Source: Burkholderiales bacterium Ga0074133
GTDB taxonomy: Bacteria > Pseudomonadota > Gammaproteobacteria > Burkholderiales > Burkholderiaceae_C
Assembly (NCBI GenBank): GCA_001464865.1
Contig: LNEG01000161.1
Location: 1-50,037, forward strand
Reading direction: 5' to 3'
DNA length: 50,037 bases
Positions 1 through 7,657 of the stretch are shown in pieces. Both the position numbers and the translations under genes were made by a program. The notes beneath the pieces are model-generated. The model saw nothing but the letters and a program-made list of their open reading frames with translations, was not told the origin of the DNA and ran no database searches. Each line of letters starts with the position of its first letter. The first letter of the stretch is position 1.

Positions 1-1
1 T

Positions 2-1681
2 GTGCGCGCCACCCGGGCGCAGGCTGATCGCATTCTGTACAAGGCCGCCATCCGCCGGATGCTGGAGAACCAGCCCAACCTGTGGCTGTTCCAGCAGGCG
101 GTGGACGACCTGATGGTGGAGGGCGACCGCGTGGTGGGCGCCGTCACGCAGGTGGGTATCCGCTTTCGCTCCCGCACGGTGGTGCTGACGGCTGGCACCT
201 TTTTGGACGGCAAGATCCACGTGGGGCTGAACAACTACGCCGCGGGCCGGGCAGGGGACCCGCCTGCGGTGTCGCTGTCCGCACGCCTCAAGGAACTGAA
301 TCTGCCCCAGGGCCGCCTGAAGACCGGCACGCCGCACTTCAGCCAATGCACCGAGCAGCCCGGCGACGGCATGCCCGGTGGGGTGAACGAGGGCACGGTG
401 CCCGTGTTCAGCTTCATGGGTAATGCACCAATGCACCCCCGGCAGGTGCCCTGCTGGATCACCCACACCAACGAGCGCACGCACGAGATCATCCGCAGCG
501 GCTTTGACCGCAGCCCCATGTTCACCGGCAAGATCGAAGGCGTGGGCCCCCGCTATTGCCCGAGTGTGGAAGACAAGATCAACCGCTTTGCCGACAAGGA
601 CAGCCACCAGATCTTCCTGGAGCCCGAGGGGTTGACCACGCACGAGTACTACCCCAACGGCATCAGCACCAGCCTGCCGTTCGACATCCAGTACGACCTG
701 GTGCGCAGCATGCCCGGGCTGGAAAACGCGCACATCCTGCGCCCCGGCTACGCCATCGAATACGACTACTTTGACCCGCGCTCGCTCAAGAGCAGCTTCG
801 AGACGCGCCAGATCCAGGGGCTGTTTTTTGCCGGGCAGATCAACGGCACCACCGGCTACGAAGAGGCAGCAGCGCAGGGCCTGTTTGCGGGCATCAACGC
901 CGCGCTGCAATGCCGTGGCGACGCACCCTGGCTGCCGGGCCGCGACGAGGCCTACCTGGGCGTGCTGGTGGACGACCTGATCACCAAGGGTGTGACCGAG
1001 CCCTACCGCATGTTCACCAGCCGGGCGGAGTTCCGCCTGCAACTGCGCGAGGACAACGCCGACATGCGCCTGACCGAAGCGGGCCGCAAGATGGGCCTGG
1101 TGGACGATGCCCGTTGGGACGCGTTCAGCCGCAAGCGCGACGCTGTTTCACGTGAAACAGAGCGCCTGAAGGCCACCTGGGTGAACCCGCGCAACCTGCC
1201 TGCGGCCGAATCCGAGCGCGTGCTGGGCAAGAGCATCGAGCACGAATACAACCTGTTCGAACTGCTGCGCCGCCCCGATGTGAGCTACGCGGGGCTGGTG
1301 TCGCTGGATGGTGGCAAGTACGCCAGCGCCGATGTTTCACGTGAAACGCTGGGCGAGCTGGCTGACCCGGTGGTCGAACAGGTAGAGATTGCTGCCAAGT
1401 ACGCGGGCTACATCGATCGCCAGAAGGGCGAGGTGGAGCGCGCTGCCCACTTCGAAAAGCTGCGCCTGCCTGCGGAGCTGGACTACATGCAGGTCACAGC
1501 CCTGAGCATCGAAGCCCGCCAGGTGCTCACCCGCCACCGGCCGGAAACGCTGGGCCATGCATCCCGCATTACGGGCATCACGCCAGCGGCCATCTCGCTG
1601 CTGATGGTGCACCTGAAGAAGGGCGGCTTCCGCGAGTTTGCAGTGGTGCCCGCCAAGGCAGAAGGCGAAGTGGCGGCATGA
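2..1681 (+). CDS. mnmG: MnmG (GidA), tRNA wobble-uridine modification enzyme, 5'-truncated by the window edge
   Basis: MnmG is the FAD-containing subunit that, with MnmE, installs the carboxymethylaminomethyl group on U34 of certain tRNAs. The frame is open from the first bases. It begins inside the protein at a segment reading [10 protein letters not shown], so the N-terminal FAD-binding part (about 110 residues by family length) lies upstream of the window. Visible family features are [11 protein letters not shown], the GRLKTGTP segment, [28 protein letters not shown] and the C-terminal helical region ending near HLKKGGF. The stop overlaps the rsmG start (ATGA), so the two are co-transcribed and probably translationally coupled. 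Unusually, two ParB-type parS palindromes lie within the coding sequence. The family assignment is certain; only the true start is missing. Confidence 0.97.
   Translation: MRATRAQADRILYKAAIRRMLENQPNLWLFQQAVDDLMVEGDRVVGAVTQVGIRFRSRTVVLTAGTFLDGKIHVGLNNYAAGRAGDPPAVSLSARLKELNLPQGRLKTGTPHFSQCTEQPGDGMPGGVNEGTVPVFSFMGNAPMHPRQVPCWITHTNERTHEIIRSGFDRSPMFTGKIEGVGPRYCPSVEDKINRFADKDSHQIFLEPEGLTTHEYYPNGISTSLPFDIQYDLVRSMPGLENAHILRPGYAIEYDYFDPRSLKSSFETRQIQGLFFAGQINGTTGYEEAAAQGLFAGINAALQCRGDAPWLPGRDEAYLGVLVDDLITKGVTEPYRMFTSRAEFRLQLREDNADMRLTEAGRKMGLVDDARWDAFSRKRDAVSRETERLKATWVNPRNLPAAESERVLGKSIEHEYNLFELLRRPDVSYAGLVSLDGGKYASADVSRETLGELADPVVEQVEIAAKYAGYIDRQKGEVERAAHFEKLRLPAELDYMQVTALSIEARQVLTRHRPETLGHASRITGITPAAISLLMVHLKKGGFREFAVVPAKAEGEVAA
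1144..1159. promoter_or_regulatory. parS: parS site 1, perfect palindrome, inside mnmG
   Basis: The 16-mer TGTTTCACGTGAAACA is an exact match to the canonical chromosomal parS consensus recognised by ParB/Spo0J. It lies in the mnmG coding region, about 4 kb from parB (5187-6104). It should act as a nucleation site for ParB spreading and origin segregation. Confidence 0.95.
1333..1348. promoter_or_regulatory. parS: parS site 2, one mismatch, inside mnmG
   Basis: TGTTTCACGTGAAACG differs from canonical parS only at the last base. It lies 189 bp downstream of site 1 in the same coding sequence. The two sites have different reading-frame contexts, so codon constraint alone does not explain the repeated 15-bp core. 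Confidence 0.92.
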
Positions 1682-2358
1682 GCGCAGCAGGCAACGAAAA
1701 GGGACTGCGCAGCCAGCTGGAGGCCGGAGCGGCTTCGCTTGGGCTGGCACTGTCAGATGCGCAGCTGGACCAGCTCATGGAGTTCATGGCCCAGCTGCAG
1801 AAGTGGAACAAGGTCTACAACCTGACGGCGGTGCGCGACCCGCAGGAAATGCTGACGCACCACCTGCTCGACAGCCTGGCGGCGGTAGCGCCGCTGCGCC
1901 GGCACGTGGCCGGGCTGGCAGGGCAGGGCGTGGCAGCCTCGCCGGTGCGCCTGCTGGACGTGGGCTCGGGTGGCGGCCTGCCCGGTGTGGTGTTTGCGAT
2001 CTGCTGCCCCGATGTGGATGTGAGCTGTGTGGACACCGTGGGCAAGAAGGCGGCTTTCATCCAGCAGGTGGCGGCGGTGCTGCGGCTGCGCAACCTGCAT
2101 GGCCTGCATGCACGGGTGGAGACGCTCACGGCGCCGTATGACATCGTGAGCTGCCGGGCATTCGCCTCACTGCCCGACTTCGTCAACTGGTCGCGCAGCG
2201 CGCTGGCCGCACCACACGGCGTCTGGCTGGCCATGAAGGGCAAGCGGCCTGAGGACGAAATCGCGGCATTGCCTGCGGGCGTGGATGTGTTTCACGTGGA
2301 ACAGCTGGTGGTGCCAGGCCTCGATGCCGAGCGTTGCATTGTGTGGATGCGGCCGTAG
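1678..2358 (+). CDS. rsmG: RsmG (GidB), 16S rRNA G527 N7-methyltransferase
   Basis: RsmG uses S-adenosylmethionine to methylate G527 of 16S rRNA. The predicted 226-residue protein has the usual N-terminal helices with [11 protein letters not shown] (about residues 42-52), a SAM-binding glycine loop [12 protein letters not shown] (residues 92-103), and the later SCRAFASL segment typical of the family. The start codon overlaps the mnmG stop (ATGA), the classical gidA-gidB arrangement. A third parS-like site is embedded near the 3' end. No terminator with a T-run is visible between this gene and the downstream exporter. Confidence 0.96.
   Translation: MSAAGNEKGLRSQLEAGAASLGLALSDAQLDQLMEFMAQLQKWNKVYNLTAVRDPQEMLTHHLLDSLAAVAPLRRHVAGLAGQGVAASPVRLLDVGSGGGLPGVVFAICCPDVDVSCVDTVGKKAAFIQQVAAVLRLRNLHGLHARVETLTAPYDIVSCRAFASLPDFVNWSRSALAAPHGVWLAMKGKRPEDEIAALPAGVDVFHVEQLVVPGLDAERCIVWMRP
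2288..2303. promoter_or_regulatory. parS: parS-like site 3, one mismatch, inside rsmG
   Basis: TGTTTCACGTGGAACA matches the parS consensus at 15 of 16 positions, with one change in the right half (GTGGAAC for GTGAAAC). It is the third such site within 1.2 kb and about 0.8 kb upstream of parA. Confidence 0.85.
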
Positions 2359-2487
2359 CGCCGTTCGCGCCGCCCTGCCGCTTCATGGCATGGCGGCGCC
2401 CGGCGGCGGCGGGGGCGTCGCTTAAACTCAGCCCCTCACCACCGGGCGCGCCCAGCGCCGCGGTTGTCCAAAGCTCGGGGGAAATCC

Positions 2488-3102
2488 ATGTTTGGCATTG
2501 CTGACTACGGCGCTTTTGTGGCTGCCATTGTGTTGTTTCTGGCCATCCCGGGCCCGGGCAATCTGGCGCTCATCACGTCCACCAGCAAGGGCGGCGTGCG
2601 TGGCGGCCTGGCGGCCACGCTGGGCGTGATCGCTGGCGACCAGGTGCTGATGTGGGCTGCAGTGGCCGGTGTGGCCACGCTGCTGGCCACGCACCCTGCG
2701 GCGTTCAGCGCCGTACAGTGGCTGGGCGCTGCCTACCTGGCATGGCTGGGTTTCAGGATGCTCACGGCCAAGCCGGGCGCACAGCCCATCCTGAACATTG
2801 AGCCGCGCCATTACTTCAAGCAGGCGGGGCTCATCACCTTGCTCAACCCCAAGGCCATCGTGTTCTACATGGCGTTCTTCCCGCTGTTTGTGGACCCGGC
2901 CCGGCACCAGGGCACGCTGACTTTTGGCGTGATGGCGGCCACGGTCGCGGTGCTGACGTTTCTCTATGGCCTGATCGCGGTGCTGCTCACGCACCACCTG
3001 GCCGAGCGCATGCGTGCGAACCCGCGCATCGGCCATGTGCTGGAAAAGATCGCGGGCGTCTTCCTGATCGGCTTCGGCATCAAGCTGGCCATCTCCAAAT
3101 AA
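2488..3102 (+). CDS. LysE/RhtB-family amino-acid exporter
   Basis: This is a predicted inner-membrane exporter of amino acids or related metabolites. The 204-residue protein is of normal family length. It carries the signature GPGNLALITSTSKGGVRGGLAATLGVIAGD near the N-terminus and LITLLNPKAIVFYMAFFPLF in the middle, with about six hydrophobic segments. I start at the ATG at 2488 because a GGGGGAAA ribosome-binding site lies just upstream; a TTG at 2464 is in frame but less likely. The gene lies between rsmG and parA on the same strand. The substrate cannot be told from sequence; LysE, RhtB and RhtC types are all possible. Confidence 0.9.
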   Translation: MFGIADYGAFVAAIVLFLAIPGPGNLALITSTSKGGVRGGLAATLGVIAGDQVLMWAAVAGVATLLATHPAAFSAVQWLGAAYLAWLGFRMLTAKPGAQPILNIEPRHYFKQAGLITLLNPKAIVFYMAFFPLFVDPARHQGTLTFGVMAATVAVLTFLYGLIAVLLTHHLAERMRANPRIGHVLEKIAGVFLIGFGIKLAISK

Positions 3103-3130
3103 CAAACACCACACGAACGGCAGCACCCAC

Positions 3131-3952
3131 ATGGCCAAAATCTTTTGCGTTGCCAACCAGAAGGGTGGCGTCGGCAAGACCACCACCACCGTCAACCTGG
3201 CCGCGGGCCTGGCCAAGGTGGGCCAGCGCGTACTGATGGTGGACCTGGACCCCCAGGGCAATGCGACCATGGGGTCGGGCGTGGACAAGCGCAGCCTCGA
3301 CCTCACGGTGTACGACGTGCTGCTGGAATCCGCCTCGGTGAAAGAGGCGGCTGTGCTGGCTGAAAAGTGCGGCTTCCGGGTGCTGGGCGCCAACCGCGAA
3401 CTGGCTGGAGCCGAGGTCGAACTGGTGGCACTGGACCACCGCGAAAAACGCCTGAAGGCCGCGCTCGCAGAGGTGGATGGCGACTACGACTTTGTGCTCA
3501 TCGACTGCCCACCCAGCCTGTCGATGCTCACGCTCAACGGCTTGTGCAGTGCGCACGGCGTGATCGTGCCCATGCAGTGCGAATACTTTGCACTGGAAGG
3601 CCTCACCGACCTGGTCAACACCATCAAGCAGGTGCACGCCAACCTCAACCCCGACCTGCAGATCATCGGCCTGCTGCGCGTGATGTTCGACCCCCGCATT
3701 ACCCTGCAGCAGCAGGTGAGCGACCAGCTCAAGGGCCACTTTGGCGACAAGGTGTTCGACACCGTGATCCCCCGCAACGTGCGCCTGGCCGAAGCGCCCA
3801 GCTATGGCCTGCCCGGCGTGGTGTTTGACCCGGCCGCGCGCGGCAGCCAGGCTTTTGTGGCTTTTGCCAAGGAGATGGTCGAACGCGTGCAGACCATGCC
3901 CACCGTGGCTCCTGCGGCAACATTGCAAGCCAAATCAGCCCCAGGTGCATGA
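3131..3952 (+). CDS. parA: ParA/Soj chromosome-partitioning ATPase
   Basis: ParA is the Walker-type ATPase that works with ParB-parS complexes to segregate the replication origin. The 273-residue protein begins MAKIFCVANQKGGVGKTTTTVN, with the deviant Walker A KGGVGKTT at about residues 11-18, MVDLDPQGN next (Walker A' region) and VLIDCPPSLSMLTLN as Walker B. It lacks the long N-terminal DNA-binding extension of plasmid type Ia ParA, so it is a chromosomal Soj type. A short Ala/Pro-containing tail follows the ATPase core. Its partner parB begins 1.2 kb downstream, separated by three small genes. An intergenic repeat begins at the stop codon. Confidence 0.96.
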   Translation: MAKIFCVANQKGGVGKTTTTVNLAAGLAKVGQRVLMVDLDPQGNATMGSGVDKRSLDLTVYDVLLESASVKEAAVLAEKCGFRVLGANRELAGAEVELVALDHREKRLKAALAEVDGDYDFVLIDCPPSLSMLTLNGLCSAHGVIVPMQCEYFALEGLTDLVNTIKQVHANLNPDLQIIGLLRVMFDPRITLQQQVSDQLKGHFGDKVFDTVIPRNVRLAEAPSYGLPGVVFDPAARGSQAFVAFAKEMVERVQTMPTVAPAATLQAKSAPGA

Positions 3953-3986
3953 TTTGATTGGCTCCGTAGCTATTATTTTCATAGTG
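3951..3986 (+). repeat. Dispersed intergenic repeat family A, copy 1
   Basis: This AT-rich segment contains TTTGATTGGCTCCGTAGCTA and then ATTATTTTCATAG. Related segments occur at 17141-17175 (minus), 27534-27568 (minus) and 36430-36464 (plus). The shared core is TTGATTG followed by GTAGCTAT or a close variant and an ATAGC end. It lies in the 36-bp gap after parA. Confidence 0.6.
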
Positions 3987-3988
3987 CA

Positions 3989-4549
3989 ATGAGTTCCGAC
4001 GTGGCTGCAAGCCCACCCCGTATCCTGCTGCTGCCCGGCTGGCAGAACTCCGGCCCCGGCCACTGGCAAAGCCTGTGGGAGGCCGGCCACGGCCACCAGC
4101 GCGTGGAGCAGCACGACTGGATGCGCCCGCTGCGCGGCGACTGGTCGGCCCGCCTGGAAGAAACCGTGGCCGACGCCGATGGGCCGGTGGTACTGGCGGC
4201 CCACAGCCTTGGCTGCATCCTCACCGCCTGGTGGGCCACCCACACCCGCCACGCCGCCAAGGTGCGCGGCGCGTTGCTGGTGGCGCCGGGCGATGTGGAA
4301 CGCCCCGACATCGCCGCGCAGATCCACGGCTGGGCGCCGATTGCGCGCCAGCGGCTGCCGTTCCCGGCCGTGCTGGTGGGCAGCCGCAACGACCCGTATT
4401 GCAGCTTCGACCGTGCGCAGGAACTGGCCGATGCCTGGGGCGCACGGTTTGTGGACTACGGCGAGCGTGGGCACATCAATGCCGACTCCGGGCTGGGCGA
4501 CTGGGACGAGGGGCGGGGCTGGCTGATGCAGCTCGCCACCGCGGCATGA
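3989..4549 (+). CDS. RBBP9/YdeN-type alpha/beta hydrolase
   Basis: This is a small cytoplasmic serine hydrolase of the RBBP9/YdeN family (186 residues, normal length). The N-terminus carries ILLLPGWQNSGPGHWQSLWE, typical of the family. The nucleophile is the serine in AAHSLGC, the acid is in GSRNDPY, and the histidine is in GHINADSGLGDW, so the triad looks intact. The substrate is unknown. The gene lies between parA and parB, and its stop overlaps the start of the next small gene. A role in partitioning is not implied; this may simply be conserved synteny. Confidence 0.88.
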   Translation: MSSDVAASPPRILLLPGWQNSGPGHWQSLWEAGHGHQRVEQHDWMRPLRGDWSARLEETVADADGPVVLAAHSLGCILTAWWATHTRHAAKVRGALLVAPGDVERPDIAAQIHGWAPIARQRLPFPAVLVGSRNDPYCSFDRAQELADAWGARFVDYGERGHINADSGLGDWDEGRGWLMQLATAA

Positions 4550-4833
4550 GTCGCTGGGCCTTTTGGCGCCAGCGCCCGCCAGCGGCGGGAGCTGCACAGA
4601 GCCCATCACCCGCCATGGCGCCGCGTCCTGTGGCGCTCTACTTGCCGCTCGATGCACTGCAGGTGGTGCTGGCCTGGCTGCTGCCCAGCGGTGCGGTGGT
4701 GGTGGGCGCGCTGGGGCAGTTCATGCTGGCCCTGGTGCTGCTGGCCATCGCATTCGGTGTGTGGCTGCGCCTGTGGCGTGGCCGCAAAAAGCGCCGCGCC
4801 ATGGCGCGTGCGATGGGCCGTACCCCGCGTTGA
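4546..4833 (+). CDS. Small predicted membrane protein, unknown function
   Basis: This is a 95-residue protein I do not recognise. The N-terminal third is Pro/Ala-rich. Two hydrophobic segments follow (about residues 32-50 and 55-73, ending in AIAFGVWLRLW), and the C-terminus is strongly basic (RGRKKRRAMARAMGR), suggesting a small inner-membrane protein with the tail in the cytoplasm. The ATG overlaps the stop of the preceding hydrolase (ATGA), which supports real translation and coupling. The hydrophobic and positively charged pattern also argues against a spurious frame. Confidence 0.65.
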   Translation: MSRWAFWRQRPPAAGAAQSPSPAMAPRPVALYLPLDALQVVLAWLLPSGAVVVGALGQFMLALVLLAIAFGVWLRLWRGRKKRRAMARAMGRTPR

Positions 4834-4852
4834 CAACCCCTGTTTCCAAGCC

Positions 4853-5149
4853 ATGTCCAAAATCCACCTTGCCTCCATCGCCAACCAACTGCCCCGCGCC
4901 TGGAACTCCACGGTCGTTGGCCAGGCTGCAGGCGCCAACCTCAAGGTGCTGCGCATGGACGACGCGGCCTACCCCGATGAATCGCACGACTTTGACGAGG
5001 CGCTGCTGGTGCTGGACGGCTGCATGCGCCTGGACCTGCAAGGGCAGGTCACCGAGGTGAACGCGGGCGAGGTGTTCATCGTCCCGGCGGGTGTGCCCCA
5101 TGCCGTAGCGCCCGGCAGCCACGGCACGCTGGTCATCATCGACCGCTGA
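4853..5149 (+). CDS. Cupin-domain protein
   Basis: This is a 98-residue single-domain cupin (small beta-barrel). Motif 1 is reduced (SHDFDEALLVLDGCMRL) and motif 2 is VNAGEVFIVPAGVPHAV. The usual metal ligands are only partly present: the conserved proline and histidine of motif 2 are there, but the HxH of motif 1 is not, so metal binding is uncertain. The ATG at 4853 follows the preceding gene by 19 bp. It lies 37 bp before parB and is probably in the same transcription unit. The biochemical role cannot be assigned. Confidence 0.85.
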   Translation: MSKIHLASIANQLPRAWNSTVVGQAAGANLKVLRMDDAAYPDESHDFDEALLVLDGCMRLDLQGQVTEVNAGEVFIVPAGVPHAVAPGSHGTLVIIDR

Positions 5150-5186
5150 TCCTTCCCCTCCTTTTTCCTTTCGCGAGACGCATTTC

Positions 5187-6104
5187 ATGGTCACCAAAAA
5201 ACCCAAGGGCCTCGGCCGCGGCCTCGAAGCACTGCTCGGCCCCAAGGTCGAAGACAAAGTGGAGCAGGCCCAGGCCGCCGAATCCGGTCTGCCCAGCAGC
5301 CTGCCGCTGAGCGAGCTGGTGCCTGGCGTGTACCAGCCCCGCACGCGCATGGACGAGGGCGCGCTGTACGAGCTGGCCGAGTCCATCAAGGCCCAGGGGA
5401 TCATGCAACCGATCCTGGTGCGGCGTCTGGCCGATGGCGAGAACGCGGGCAAGTACGAAATCATCGCGGGCGAGCGGCGCTTTCGGGCCTCGCGCCTGGC
5501 CGGCCTGGCCGAGGTGCCGGTGCTGGTGCGCGATGTACCGGATGAGTCGGCAGCCGCCATGGCGCTCATCGAAAACATCCAGCGCGAAGACCTGAACCCG
5601 CTGGAAGAAGCGCAGGGCCTGCAGCGCCTGGTGCGCGAATTCGGCCTCACGCACGAGCTGGCCGCGCAGGCCGTGGGCCGCTCACGCAGCGCAGCCAGCA
5701 ACCTGCTGCGCCTGTTGAACCTGGCCGAGCCGGTGCAGACCATGCTGATGGCGGGCGACATCGACATGGGCCATGCGCGCGCACTGCTGTCGCTCGACCG
5801 CGCCGCGCAGATCACGGCCGGCAACCAGATCGCAGCCAGGAAGCTGTCGGTGCGCGAGGCTGAGGCGCTGGTCAAGAAGATCGGGGCCGAGTTCAGCCTG
5901 GTGCCGCAAAAGCCGCAGAAGGAAAAGTCGCGCGACCTCAAGCGCGTGGAAGAAGAACTGTCCGACCTGCTCATGGCCGAGGTCGAAGTGCGGGTGAAAA
6001 AGCGCGTCAAGCGCCACGGCCGCGTGGAAGACATGGGCGAGCTGGCGATCCAGTTCGGCTCGCTTGAAGCCCTCAACGGGCTGATCGACCGCCTGCGCCG
6101 CTGA
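5187..6104 (+). CDS. parB: ParB/Spo0J chromosome-partitioning protein
   Basis: ParB is the parS-binding CTPase clamp that loads at parS, spreads, and recruits ParA and SMC. The 305-residue protein has a basic N-terminus with GLGRGLEALLG (the ParA-interacting motif), the CTP-binding region with IAGERRFRASRLAG (GERRFR motif), then ENIQREDLNPLEEAQ, and a helix-turn-helix around LAQAVGRSRSAASNLLRLL-like residues. A C-terminal dimerisation domain ends in LIDRLRR. Three parS sites are upstream in mnmG and rsmG, so a complete chromosomal ParABS locus is present. Confidence 0.97.
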   Translation: MVTKKPKGLGRGLEALLGPKVEDKVEQAQAAESGLPSSLPLSELVPGVYQPRTRMDEGALYELAESIKAQGIMQPILVRRLADGENAGKYEIIAGERRFRASRLAGLAEVPVLVRDVPDESAAAMALIENIQREDLNPLEEAQGLQRLVREFGLTHELAAQAVGRSRSAASNLLRLLNLAEPVQTMLMAGDIDMGHARALLSLDRAAQITAGNQIAARKLSVREAEALVKKIGAEFSLVPQKPQKEKSRDLKRVEEELSDLLMAEVEVRVKKRVKRHGRVEDMGELAIQFGSLEALNGLIDRLRR

Positions 6105-6535
6105 TTGCGGCTGTGGGGTGCCAGCGCGCGCACTGCGCCGCGTGCCCCGAGGCATCAAGGCGCCGTGCGGGACCGTTTTGTCGCACGTTGCAGCCGATCA
6201 TCCTTGTGCCGCGCATTTGCCTGGCCCCTGGTGGCACGGCTGCGGCATGCCCGCGCTGACCTGCGGCGCCGGTCCGGGATGCACAAAATGTTTCCACCCG
6301 TAACCGACAGGCGCAAAATGCGGGGGTGTCGCACTGCAATGCCCCGGTTCGGTGCCCGCCCGGCTTGGCGGGGTCCAGGCCGTTGCGCCTTGGCAGGGCG
6401 GTGCCCCCATTGTTCGGTACAGCGATCTTCCACAGGAACCCCATGAACCCGCCGCGGTCGCGTTTCCAAGCTGTTGTCGTCTGCCTTTCGGTGTTTACCG
6501 GGCGCCTGCACTGCTGGCAGGGCGGTTGATACGCG
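6105..6535. other. 431-bp gap after parB, no convincing gene
   Basis: No conserved coding sequence or terminator stands out. A 28-codon frame at 6443-6529 has an AGGAA upstream of its ATG and ends LHCWQGG, but nothing supports translation. In related bacteria I would expect ATP synthase genes near parB; none is present here. Confidence 0.4.
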
Positions 6536-7288
6536 ATGGCCCTGGCGCGCATCCCCTGGCCCCTGCCTGCGCTGGCGGCGTGGGCGTGCGCGTGGCTGGT
6601 GTTCGTGGCGCTGCAGCGCATCCCGGGTTTTCCGCCCGTGGCGGCGCTGCTGCTGGCGTGCCTGGTCGGCACTGTAGCCAGCGTGATGGGTGGCAGCTGG
6701 TGGCGCCGCGGACTGATTGCGGCGGGGTTTCCGCTGTCGCTGGCCCTGCTGGGCGCGGCCAGCCTGCCCACGTGGGCCTGGCTGGTGCCGCTGGCGCTGT
6801 TGCTGCTGGTCTACCCGCTCAATGCCTGGCGCGACGCGCCGCTGTTTCCCACGCCCCACCGCGCGCTGCATGCGCTGGCTGCGCAGGCACCGTTGCCGCC
6901 CGGTGCGCGCGTGCTGGACGCCGGCAGCGGCTTGGGCGATGGCCTGATGGCGCTGCGGCATGCCTACCCGGCCGCGCGGCTGGAGGGCCTGGAATGGAGC
7001 TGGCCGCTGCGCCTGCTGTGCGCGCTGCGCTGCCCCTGGGCCCGCGTGCGCCGGGGGGACATGTGGGCGGCCGACTGGGGCGGCTACCAGCTGGTCTACC
7101 TGTTCCAGCGCCCCGAAAGCATGGCGCGCGCCGCCGCCAAGGCGCAGGCCGAGATGGCGCCCGGCACCTGGCTGGTCAGCCTCGAATTTGCGGTGCCCGG
7201 CGTGCTGCCCAGTGCCCAGCTGCGCCCTGCCGGCGGGCGCGTGGTGTGGCTGTACCGCATGCCCGGCGTGGCTGCACCCGGAGCCTGA
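6536..7288 (+). CDS. Class I SAM-dependent methyltransferase with N-terminal membrane segments
   Basis: The 250-residue protein has about three hydrophobic helices in residues 8-100 (WACAWLVFVAL, VAALLLACLVGTVASVM, WLVPLALLLLVYPL). A Rossmann-type methyltransferase domain follows, with a SAM loop ARVLDAGSGLGDGL around residues 123-136 and an acidic LEGLEWS strand end. A later region, GDMWAADWGGYQLVYLFQRPE, fits the family. It is probably an inner-membrane enzyme facing the cytoplasm; the substrate is unknown. The ribosome-binding site is weak (GGCGG). A methyltransferase after parB is, from memory, common in Comamonadaceae. Confidence 0.75.
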   Translation: MALARIPWPLPALAAWACAWLVFVALQRIPGFPPVAALLLACLVGTVASVMGGSWWRRGLIAAGFPLSLALLGAASLPTWAWLVPLALLLLVYPLNAWRDAPLFPTPHRALHALAAQAPLPPGARVLDAGSGLGDGLMALRHAYPAARLEGLEWSWPLRLLCALRCPWARVRRGDMWAADWGGYQLVYLFQRPESMARAAAKAQAEMAPGTWLVSLEFAVPGVLPSAQLRPAGGRVVWLYRMPGVAAPGA

Positions 7289-7657
7289 AATGCGGGCATC
7301 GCCAGGCATGGAACACGTGGCCTTGCGGGCGGGCTGCACGCCGGGCGCCGCAGGGCGCGCGCGAACACAGCGTTACAGGAACGCCACCACCTTTTGCTAC
7401 ATTGCGTGGCTGGCTACAAACGCATACACAAGAACCAAAAAACTCACAGCCAGAGGGGGCAGCGAGCCGCACGTGAAAGCGCCAGGAGGGGGCGCACGTG
7501 CCGCCAGCATCCCTCTCATCCGTTTTTCCCATTCCACTGCAGCACACCTGCTGTCTGCCGTTCCCGTGATCGGGGCCGTGGGCGCTTGCGGCGTTGTGGA
7601 AAGCGGGCGGGCTTCGGTTTTTCTGGTGCACAAACAAACAACCTGCAAGGAGCATCC
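7289..7657. other. 369-bp gap before the envelope cluster
   Basis: There is an AT-richer stretch at about 7380-7450 that could hold the promoter of the downstream lipoprotein cluster, but I cannot define -35 and -10 elements with confidence. A GCAAGGAG ribosome-binding site lies just before 7658. I see no RNA gene or repeat. Confidence 0.4.

Noticed and set aside
2359..2420. GC-rich hairpin after rsmG as a terminator
   Set aside because: The stem is only about seven base pairs with no T-run, in very GC-rich DNA where such pairings are common.
6443..6529. 28-codon frame with AGGAA before its ATG, possible leader peptide
   Set aside because: There is no conserved feature, no attenuator structure downstream, and the host gene is not of a class known for leader peptides.
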